NCBI GenBank assembly: GCA_003209895.1
Contig: QCOH01000001.1
Location: 62,001-126,000, forward strand
Reading direction: 5' to 3'
Length of the DNA stretch: 64,000 nucleotides
Source of the DNA: Pelagibacteraceae bacterium AG-430-I06
Lineage (GTDB): Bacteria; Pseudomonadota; Alphaproteobacteria; Pelagibacterales; Pelagibacteraceae
Shown: one piece after another, positions 38,994 to 46,115 of the stretch
Layout: each line of letters opens with the position of its first letter
Position numbering within the stretch: position 1 is the first letter of the stretch
Notes under the pieces: generated by a model
What the model saw: only the letters and a program-made list of their open reading frames with translations
Told to the model about the DNA's origin: nothing
Databases searched by the model: none
Position numbers and translations under genes: made by a program

Positions 38994-41990
38994 TTATAAT
39001 TTTGTTGGAAATACCTTTTCTTGATCTATATCGTATTTCTTAATCGCTTTTTCTGCATGTTTACTTTCTAGTAATTGCTCTTTTGCCAAAGCACTTAAAG
39101 TGTATGTAACAATATGTTTTTTATCAACCTCAAAAAATTTTCTTAATTCTTTTCTCGTATCACTTCTTCCAAAACCATCAGTTCCTAATGTGTAAAAAGG
39201 TTTGTTCGTATAAGGTCTTATTTGATCAGCATGGGATCTAATATAGTCAGATGCCGCAAATATAATACCCTCTTGTGAGTCTAAACATTTTTGCACATAA
39301 CTTTTTTTAGGCTTCTCTCTTGGATTTAATAAATTTCTTCTTTCAACTTCCATACCATCTTTCTTTAATTCATTGAAACTAGTAGCACTCCAAACATTAC
39401 AATCTATCCCGTAATCTTTTGATAAAGTCTCAGCAGCTTTAATAACTTCTCTTAAAATTGATCCTGAACCAAGCATTTGAACTTTAGCTTTACCTTTTCC
39501 TTTATAGTTTTTAAATAAATACATTCCTTTTAAAATTCCCTGATCTGAACCAGCAGGTTTTTCTGGATGAGTATAATTTTCGTTCATTGCAGTTATATAG
39601 TAGTAAATATTTTCTTTTTTCTCATGCATTCTTTTTAATCCGTCTCTAAAAATAACTGCCATCTCATACGAAAAAGTAGGGTCATAACTTACGCAGTTAG
39701 GTATTGCGGATGCCATGAGAAGACTGTGTCCATCTTGGTGTTGTAAACCTTCTCCTGCTAAAGTTGTTTTTCCAGATGTTGCTCCAATCAAAAAACCTCT
39801 GGTCTGAGAATCTGCAGCAGCCCATGCTAAATCTCCAATTCTTTGAAAACCAAACATTGAATAAAACAAATATATGGGAATCATTTCTAAATCATGATTT
39901 GTGTAAGAGGTTCCAGCAGCAATCCATGATGACATTGCTCCTGCTTCTGTAATACCTTCTTGTAAAACTTGTCCGCTCTTATCTTCTCTGTAAGAACTTA
40001 ATTGCTCAGAGTCTACAGGTTCATATTTTTGACCTTCGTGTGCATAAATACCAATTTTTTGAAAAAAACCCTCCATACCAAAAGTTCTTGCCTCATCTGC
40101 AATGATTGGTACCAGTCTTGGTGCAACATTTTTGTCTCTAAGTAAATTTGCAAGCATTCTTACCAGAGCCATGGTAGTAGACATCTCTTTATCACCTGTA
40201 GATTTCATAAAACTTTCAAAGATATCTTGAGGCGGTGTTTTAACTGGTTTTGCAAAAGTAGTTCTCTCAGGAATATGTCCACCAAGCTTAACTCTGCAAT
40301 TTTTTAAATACTTTATTTCTGGTGAATTTTCTGCTGGTTTGTAATATTCAATATTTTTAACCTGTTTATCGGTTAGTGGCACATTAAATCTATCTCTGTA
40401 AAATAATAAATCTTCCTCGTCTAATTTTTTTTGTTGGTGTGTTGTATTTATACTCTCGCCAGATTTGCCCATTCCATAACCTTTAATTGTTTTAGCTATT
40501 ATGACAGTTGGCTTACCTTTGCATTGAATAGCAGCATTATAAGCTGAGTAAACTTTATGAGGATCGTGTCCGCCTCTATTTAATTTCCAAATATCTGCGT
40601 CAGTCATATTTGCCACCAAGTCTTTTAATTCGGGATATTTACCAAAAAATTTTTCTCTTACGTAAGCTCCACCCTTCGCTTTGAAAGCTTGGTATTCACC
40701 GTCAACAGCCTCGTTCATTCTTTTAACTAGTAAACCAGTTTTATCTTTAGATAAAAGCTGATCCCAATAAGATCCCCAAATAACTTTGATTACATTCCAC
40801 CCTGATCCTCGAAATCTACCTTCAAGTTCTTGAATAATTTTTCCATTTCCTCTTACAGGTCCATCTAACCTTTGAAGGTTACAATTAATAACAAAAATTA
40901 AATTATCTAGTTTCTCTCTTGCTGCTAGTCCTACAGCTCCAAAACTTTCAGGTTCATCCATTTCACCATCACCCAAGTGACACCAAATTTTTCTATCCTG
41001 ATCTTTTAAAAGACCTCTGTTAATTAAATACTTTGTAAACCTTGCTTGATAAATTGCCATCATTGGACCAAGCCCCATAGATACGGTTGGGAACTGCCAA
41101 AATTTTGGCATAAGCCAAGGATGAGGGTAAGAGGATAAACCACCTTGCTCAACCTCTTGTCTAAATTTATCTAATTGTTTTTCTGAAATTCTTCCCTCTA
41201 AAAAGGCCCTTGCGTACATACCTGGAGCACTATGACCTTGAAAATAAACTAAATCACCACCAAATTTATTATTTTTTGCTCTCCAAAAATGATTCATTCC
41301 AACATCGTATAAAGTTGCTGCAGAAGCAAAAGTTCCAATATGGCCACCAAGTTCTGGATTTTTTTTATTTGCTTTTACTACCATTGCAGCAGCATTCCAT
41401 CTTATATACGCCCTTATTTTTCTCTCAATATTTTGATCTCCAGTAGACCTCACATCAGCAGAGGCCGGTATAGTGTTTATGTAAGGAGTTGTTCTTGTAT
41501 CAGGTAATACTAAACCTTGAGAGTATGCTTCATCTATAACTTTTTTAAGAAGATAGCCTGCTCTAGATGATCCATCAGTTTTTACAACAGCTTTAAGCGA
41601 GTCTAGCCATTCTTGCGTTTCAGCAGGATCAATATCATCTTTTGAAATTGGCTGAGCATAAATTTTTTGTTTTCCATTTTTTAAACCATTTGATGGCTGT
41701 ATCTCTTTTTTTTCTTCTTTTTTAAAAATTTTTTTTGATTGGGCTTCTTTTTCTATCTCACCTTCTAAAGTAGCTAAAATACTACCTTCAGATACTCTAT
41801 CACCGATTTTTACTCTCAATTCAGAAATTTTTCCTTCAAATGGCGATGGAACTTCAACGCTTGATTTATCACTTTCCAAAGTAACAATAGGGTCATTTTT
41901 TTTTATATTATCACCAGGTTTAACTAGAACTTCAATTATTTCTACATCTTTAAAATCGCCAATATCTGGAACTGAGATATTTTTAACCAT
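38994..41990 (-). CDS. aceE: Pyruvate dehydrogenase E1 (AceE type) with fused N-terminal lipoyl domain
   Basis: 998 residues, about 100 more than AceE. Residues 1-78 form a lipoyl domain (VPDIGDFKDVEIIEVLVKPG..., lipoyl Lys 42 in ESDKSSVEV) that closely resembles the lipoyl domain of the neighbouring aceF product. A Lys-rich linker (about 80-110) leads into a complete homodimeric E1: GDGEMDEPES and NCNLQRLDG for thiamine diphosphate, YAHEGQKYEP, TSGKTTLAGEGLQHQDGHS. The reading frame is continuous with no second start needed, so this is a real fusion, not two genes. The ATG lacks a Shine-Dalgarno sequence and lies five bases after a TATAAT. Confidence 0.93.
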   Translation of the reverse strand: MVKNISVPDIGDFKDVEIIEVLVKPGDNIKKNDPIVTLESDKSSVEVPSPFEGKISELRVKIGDRVSEGSILATLEGEIEKEAQSKKIFKKEEKKEIQPSNGLKNGKQKIYAQPISKDDIDPAETQEWLDSLKAVVKTDGSSRAGYLLKKVIDEAYSQGLVLPDTRTTPYINTIPASADVRSTGDQNIERKIRAYIRWNAAAMVVKANKKNPELGGHIGTFASAATLYDVGMNHFWRAKNNKFGGDLVYFQGHSAPGMYARAFLEGRISEKQLDKFRQEVEQGGLSSYPHPWLMPKFWQFPTVSMGLGPMMAIYQARFTKYLINRGLLKDQDRKIWCHLGDGEMDEPESFGAVGLAAREKLDNLIFVINCNLQRLDGPVRGNGKIIQELEGRFRGSGWNVIKVIWGSYWDQLLSKDKTGLLVKRMNEAVDGEYQAFKAKGGAYVREKFFGKYPELKDLVANMTDADIWKLNRGGHDPHKVYSAYNAAIQCKGKPTVIIAKTIKGYGMGKSGESINTTHQQKKLDEEDLLFYRDRFNVPLTDKQVKNIEYYKPAENSPEIKYLKNCRVKLGGHIPERTTFAKPVKTPPQDIFESFMKSTGDKEMSTTMALVRMLANLLRDKNVAPRLVPIIADEARTFGMEGFFQKIGIYAHEGQKYEPVDSEQLSSYREDKSGQVLQEGITEAGAMSSWIAAGTSYTNHDLEMIPIYLFYSMFGFQRIGDLAWAAADSQTRGFLIGATSGKTTLAGEGLQHQDGHSLLMASAIPNCVSYDPTFSYEMAVIFRDGLKRMHEKKENIYYYITAMNENYTHPEKPAGSDQGILKGMYLFKNYKGKGKAKVQMLGSGSILREVIKAAETLSKDYGIDCNVWSATSFNELKKDGMEVERRNLLNPREKPKKSYVQKCLDSQEGIIFAASDYIRSHADQIRPYTNKPFYTLGTDGFGRSDTRKELRKFFEVDKKHIVTYTLSALAKEQLLESKHAEKAIKKYDIDQEKVFPTKL

Positions 41991-41995
41991 TAAAC

Positions 41996-42001
41996 ATTAT
42001 A
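41996..42001 (-). promoter_or_regulatory. TATAAT box directly before aceE
   Basis: A perfect minus-strand TATAAT ends five bases before the aceE ATG, so the start site would fall on or next to the ATG and give a leaderless mRNA. No good -35 is visible at 16-18 bases; the repeated TTTTTTGACAC elements occupy that place. Confidence 0.45.
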
Positions 42002-42005
42002 CACA

Positions 42006-42038
42006 TTTTTTGACACATTTTGTCCGCTTTTTTGACAC
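42006..42038. repeat. Two TTTTTTGACAC direct repeats upstream of aceE
   Basis: Identical 11-base elements at 42006-42016 and 42028-42038, spaced 22 bases start to start, i.e. two helical turns. They sit just upstream of the aceE TATAAT and could be an activator or repressor site. The second copy plus TAAAAT at 42054-42059 also looks like a plus-strand promoter with a 19-base spacer. Confidence 0.5.
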
Positions 42039-42134
42039 TTGAATTTTGCAATGTAAAATATGCAATTTTTAAGACTTATTTTTAAAAGGAAAAGGCCAGA
42101 GATTGATTCTCAGCTATTAATTCAAAAAATTTTA

Positions 42135-42287
42135 TTAAGAAAATACTTGGCTAAAACCAATTAGCAAAACAACTAGGATTATTGCTCCATAATAGTATTG
42201 GTAACCTCTAACAGTAAAGGGCATTTTCTTTACTACTCTATTCTTTAAGTTTTTTCTTGGTTTAAAAAAATGTTTATTAAGTTTCAT
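42135..42287 (-). CDS. 50-residue single-pass membrane protein
   Basis: ATG at 42287, TAA at 42135. A basic N-terminal half (MKLNKHFFKPRKNLKNRVVKK) precedes one transmembrane helix (YYGAIILVVLLIGFSQVF). The ATG overlaps the thiolase stop as ATGA, and a GAGAG ribosome site is in place, so translation is coupled to the thiolase. I recognise no family. The arrangement (positive-inside tail, short helix) suggests an inner-membrane protein with N-terminus in the cytoplasm. Confidence 0.65.
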   Translation of the reverse strand: MKLNKHFFKPRKNLKNRVVKKMPFTVRGYQYYYGAIILVVLLIGFSQVFS

Positions 42288-43468
42288 GTTCTCTCTATAC
42301 ACATAGCTATACCCATTCCTCCGCCAATACACAATGTGGCCAATCCTTTTTTTGAGTCTCTTTTTAGCATTTCGTGAATGAGTGTGACAAAAACCCTCGT
42401 ACCTGATGCACCAATTGGGTGTCCCAAAGCTATAGCTCCACCATTTACGTTTACTTTTTCCATAGGCAAACCTAACTCCTTTACTACCGCACAACTTTGC
42501 GCAGCAAATGCCTCATTGGCTTCAATTAAATCTAAATCTTTAGAAGTCCAACCAGCAATTTCTAATGCTTTATTTGAAGAGGGTATAGGACCAGTTCCCA
42601 TAACAGAGGGATCGACACCACATGACGCCCATGATCTAATTTCCGCAAGTGGTTTAATGCCTCTTTTTTCAGCTTCACTTTTTAACATAAGCACTACTGC
42701 AGCCGCACCGTCGTTAATACCTGAGGCATTTCCAGCGGTAACTGTTCCATCTTTTTGAAAAACTGTTTTAAGCTTTTCTAACACGTTCAGTGATATCCCG
42801 TCTCTTGGATGCTCATCTTTTTTAAAAATAGAACTTCCTTTTTTTGACTTAATTTCATAGGGAACAATTTCATCATCAAATTTATTTTCCTTTTGGGCTT
42901 TTAAAGCTTTATTTTGAGAGTCAAAAGAAAATTTATCTTGATCCTTTCTTGTTATTTGAAATTTTTGAGCAACATTTTCTGCTGTATTACCCATATGGTA
43001 ACCATTAAAAGCATCCCACAATCCATCTTTTATCATAGAGTCTACAAGTTCTGTATCACCTAATTTTTTTCCATTTCTAAGATGAACAACATGTGGAGCC
43101 AGAGACATACTTTCCTGACCCCCCGCAACTACAATTTTTGAATCATTAGATAAAATTGATTGAAAACCTGATGCAATAGATCTTAATCCAGAACCACAAA
43201 CTTGATTAACCACATAAGATGGTATTTCTTTTGGAATACCAGAATTCATTGCTGACTGTCTAGCTGGATTTTGGCCAGCTCCACCAGTTAAAACTTGTCC
43301 CATAATCACTTCGCTTACATCAGAGGGTTTTAAATTAGATTTTTTTATAGCACTCGATATAGCTGTTGATCCCAATTTATATGCAGGAATATTTTTAAGA
43401 GTTCCTCCTAGCGATCCTATTGCTGTTCTCACTGCCGATGTAATTACTACTGTTTTTTCTTTAGTCAT
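42284..43468 (-). CDS. phaA: Acetyl-CoA acetyltransferase (thiolase)
   Basis: Condenses or cleaves acetoacetyl-CoA. Active-site Cys at 91 (VNQVCGSGLRS), NEAFAAQ, GGAIALGHPIGASGTR with the catalytic His, and the C-terminal CIGGGMGIAMCIE with the second Cys. 394 residues, the biosynthetic thiolase length. AAGGAT ribosome site. No phaB or other polyhydroxyalkanoate gene is near, so the pathway context is open (atoB would fit as well). Confidence 0.93.
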   Translation of the reverse strand: MTKEKTVVITSAVRTAIGSLGGTLKNIPAYKLGSTAISSAIKKSNLKPSDVSEVIMGQVLTGGAGQNPARQSAMNSGIPKEIPSYVVNQVCGSGLRSIASGFQSILSNDSKIVVAGGQESMSLAPHVVHLRNGKKLGDTELVDSMIKDGLWDAFNGYHMGNTAENVAQKFQITRKDQDKFSFDSQNKALKAQKENKFDDEIVPYEIKSKKGSSIFKKDEHPRDGISLNVLEKLKTVFQKDGTVTAGNASGINDGAAAVVLMLKSEAEKRGIKPLAEIRSWASCGVDPSVMGTGPIPSSNKALEIAGWTSKDLDLIEANEAFAAQSCAVVKELGLPMEKVNVNGGAIALGHPIGASGTRVFVTLIHEMLKRDSKKGLATLCIGGGMGIAMCIERT

Positions 43469-43558
43469 ACATCCTTTTAATTATATTCTAATTCAACAAA
43501 TGGCAATAAGGATAAAATAGCTTTATAAAGCCTGTTTTCTTTGATATTTTGGCTATGT

Positions 43559-43636
43559 GGTCCCATAGCTCAATTGGATTAGAGCGTCTCGCTACGGACG
43601 AGAAGGTTGAGGGTTCAAATCCTTCTGGGACCTCCA
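43559..43636 (+). tRNA. tRNA-Arg(ACG)
   Basis: Acceptor GGTCCCA/TGGGACC, anticodon stem TCTCG/CGAGA with loop CTACGGA giving anticodon ACG (read as ICG), T stem GAGGG/CCTTC, discriminator T, encoded CCA. It lies in the gap between thiolase and uppP. Confidence 0.97.
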
Positions 43637-43646
43637 TAGGAAAACA

Positions 43647-43742
43647 ATGAATTTTTTAAAAAATTTATCTTTGCAAAATGCCGTAATAGTTTTTTTTGTA
43701 GTAACATTGATTTTAATTTTAATTTTATCAATGATATTATAA
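43647..43742 (+). CDS. 31-residue membrane peptide
   Basis: ATG at 43647, TAA at 43740-43742, with TAGGA placed 6 bases before the ATG. The product starts MNFLKNLSLQNA and continues as one hydrophobic helix of about 19 residues. It follows tRNA-Arg by 10 bases, so it would be transcribed with the tRNA; its stop overlaps the end of the convergent uppP gene. Supported only by the ribosome site and the membrane-helix pattern, in DNA where AT-rich codons readily encode hydrophobic runs. Confidence 0.45.
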   Translation: MNFLKNLSLQNAVIVFFVVTLILILILSMIL

Positions 43743-44504
43743 ATAAATGAAAGATAATATTACCATTCCAAGAATTATCCTATAACCAACAATCAAATTG
43801 AAGCTAAATTTTCTAAGATAAATTAAAAGATATTTCATAGATAGGTATGAAAAAATAAATGATAAAAAAATAGTTAATATTGAGCTAAAAGTTATTACTG
43901 AATAATTTTGTGAAATTAGAACAAAAGAACCAAATAAACCAGTTCCTGCCAAGGCCGGTATAGACAATAAAAAAGAAATTTTAGCTGCATCTTCTCTTTT
44001 AAAATTTAGCATTCTTGCACCAGTCATAACTATTCCTGATCGACTAACACCAGGTATTAGTGCTAAAACTTGACAAAAACCAAGAATAATCGCGTTTTTT
44101 GTATTAAAATTCTTCTTAATGCTAAGTCTTGTTTTTAATTTATCTACTAAGTAAAGAATTATACCAAATAAAATAGTTGTCCAACCTATGATTTTGTAGG
44201 TCCTCAGCTCAGGAACAAGATTATAATTTACAACAAGATAGCCAAAAAAGAATAAAGGCATAGAAGCCAAAATTACCCTAATAAATAATTTTTTATTTTT
44301 CCCAAAGTTAATGATTTCATATTTAAAGAAAAAAACTACCGCAAATAAAGATCCTATATGTGCACTTATGTTTATTAATAATTCATCCTCTTTGAAACCA
44401 AATAAGTTTGATAGTAAATTTAAATGCGCGGATGAACTGACTGGGAGAAATTCAGTTATACCTTGTACAACTGATATAACTAAGACCTGAAAAAAATTTT
44501 CCAT
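43737..44504 (-). CDS. uppP: Undecaprenyl-diphosphatase
   Basis: Integral membrane phosphatase that recycles the peptidoglycan lipid carrier (BacA family). Motif 1 VVQGITEFLPVSSSAHLNL near the N-terminus and motif 2 PGVSRSGIVMTGARML at about 160 carry the catalytic residues. 255 residues with about eight hydrophobic segments, at the short end of the family. Confidence 0.95.
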   Translation of the reverse strand: MENFFQVLVISVVQGITEFLPVSSSAHLNLLSNLFGFKEDELLINISAHIGSLFAVVFFFKYEIINFGKNKKLFIRVILASMPLFFFGYLVVNYNLVPELRTYKIIGWTTILFGIILYLVDKLKTRLSIKKNFNTKNAIILGFCQVLALIPGVSRSGIVMTGARMLNFKREDAAKISFLLSIPALAGTGLFGSFVLISQNYSVITFSSILTIFLSFIFSYLSMKYLLIYLRKFSFNLIVGYRIILGMVILSFIYL

Positions 44505-44675
44505 TATTAATCATTTACTTATATTTTGTTCAATTAATGAGATCATACAAAATATAACATAGCTGATATGCGTTATTGAAACGCAAGAAAAATAGGGGTT
44601 TTTTGATACTAAGGTAAGTATTGCTGACTTAAATACACTTCATTTTTTATTAAATTTGATCTAACAATAGTGAAT
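44505..44675 (+). other. Leader region of gltDB with small hairpins
   Basis: 171 bases between uppP and gltD. A perfect TGCGTT/AACGCA hairpin with loop ATTGA lies at 44569-44585 and a second smaller one ATACT/AGTAT at about 44606-44621. TATAAC near 44554 could be a -10 with a weak -35 (TTCAAT) 18 bases upstream. If so, the gltD mRNA has a structured leader of about 100 bases. No known riboswitch consensus was recognised. Confidence 0.4.
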
Positions 44676-46115
44676 ATGTCAGAAAAAATGCTCAAGTTTG
44701 TTAAAATAGGTCAGCAAACCCCACCTAAAAGATCTGTGGAAAATAGGAGCCAAGATTTTAACGAAATATATAAAGAATTTATAAATAATAAAGCAACAGA
44801 ACAATCAAGCAGGTGTTCACAGTGTGGAGTTCCCTTTTGCCAAGTTCATTGTCCGTTACAGAACAATATTCCCGACTGGCTTAAATTAACTGCGGAAGGC
44901 CGATTAAAGGATGCTTACGAATTAGCACAAAGCACAAATAACATGCCGGAAGTATGCGGCCGTATATGTCCTCAAGATAGACTATGCGAAGGGAATTGTG
45001 TAATTGAACAATCTGGACACGGAACTGTAACTATTGGCTCAGTTGAAAAATATATTACTGATACGGCATGGGAAAAAGGTTGGGTAAAGCCAATTGATAT
45101 TAAAAAAGAAAAGAATCAATCTGTAGCCATAATTGGCGCAGGACCCGCAGGCTTAGCTTGTGCTGAGGAGTTAAGAAAATCAGGTTATAAGATTAGCATT
45201 TACGATAGATATGACAGACCAGGTGGATTACTTATTTATGGAATACCAAATTTTAAATTAGAAAAATTTGTTGTTGAGAGAAGAACAAAACTTCTTAAGG
45301 ACTCTGGGATAAAGTTTATTCAAAATTTTGAAGTAGGAAAAAATGCATCATTAAATGAATTAAAAAAAAAGCACGACGCTATATTAATAGCAACTGGAGT
45401 TTATAAGGCTAGAAATATTGATATTGAAGGAAGTGATCTTAAAAATATTTTTCCTGCAATGGATTTTCTAACAGCATCAAATCGTAAAGGTTTAGGAGAT
45501 AAAGTTAAACTATTTGATGATGGCACGCTTAACGCAGAGAATAAAAAAATAGTTGTTGTAGGTGGCGGCGATACTGCTATGGATTGTGTGAGAACAGCAA
45601 TCAGGCAGAAAGCAAAATCAGTAAAATGTCTTTATAGGCGTGATAAAGAGAATATGCCCGGCTCAGCAAGAGAAGTGGGTAATGCGATTGAAGAGGGAGT
45701 AGAGTTTTTGTGGCTTTCAAGTCCAAATAAATTTAATGGAAATCAAAAAGTACAATCTGTTGAGGTACAAAAAATGGAATTAGGTGAACCAGATTCGTCA
45801 GGCAGAAGAAAGCCTGTAAAAATTGAAAATGAAATCTATAAACTGGAAGCAGACATGGTAATCAAAGCTTTGGGTTTTGACCCAGAAAACATTCCAAAGC
45901 TTTTTAATGTAGAGGAGTTATCAGTATCTAAATGGGGAACAATCAAAATTAATTTGAAAACCATGGAAACTAATCTGCCAGGGGTTTTCGCTGCTGGGGA
46001 CATCGTTAGAGGAGCCTCCTTAGTTGTTTGGGCAATTAGAGATGGTAGAGACGCTGCAAAGGAAATTGAAAAATATCTGAGAGCTATTCAATCTCAAAAA
46101 GGACAAGCGGCATGA
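44676..46115 (+). CDS. gltD: Glutamate synthase small subunit
   Basis: Flavoprotein that passes NADPH electrons to the large subunit. N-terminal Fe-S cysteines CSQCGVPFCQVHCP and CGRICPQDRLCEGNC, FAD motif IIGAGPAGLACAEEL, NADPH motif VVGGGDTAMDCVR, and FAAGDIVRGASLVVWAIRDGRDAA. 479 residues from ATG 44676; a GTG two codons earlier is possible. Coupled to gltB by ATGA. Confidence 0.95.
   Translation: MSEKMLKFVKIGQQTPPKRSVENRSQDFNEIYKEFINNKATEQSSRCSQCGVPFCQVHCPLQNNIPDWLKLTAEGRLKDAYELAQSTNNMPEVCGRICPQDRLCEGNCVIEQSGHGTVTIGSVEKYITDTAWEKGWVKPIDIKKEKNQSVAIIGAGPAGLACAEELRKSGYKISIYDRYDRPGGLLIYGIPNFKLEKFVVERRTKLLKDSGIKFIQNFEVGKNASLNELKKKHDAILIATGVYKARNIDIEGSDLKNIFPAMDFLTASNRKGLGDKVKLFDDGTLNAENKKIVVVGGGDTAMDCVRTAIRQKAKSVKCLYRRDKENMPGSAREVGNAIEEGVEFLWLSSPNKFNGNQKVQSVEVQKMELGEPDSSGRRKPVKIENEIYKLEADMVIKALGFDPENIPKLFNVEELSVSKWGTIKINLKTMETNLPGVFAAGDIVRGASLVVWAIRDGRDAAKEIEKYLRAIQSQKGQAA

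Noticed and set aside
42060-42164. A 34-codon plus-strand frame upstream of aceE
   Set aside because: Its ATG abuts the only nearby -10 element, so a transcript from there would lack the start codon; no ribosome site; it overlaps the better-supported 50-residue minus-strand gene.
42378-42758. 126-codon frame antisense to the thiolase gene
   Set aside because: Composition-driven shadow of a conserved gene; no ribosome site or family similarity.
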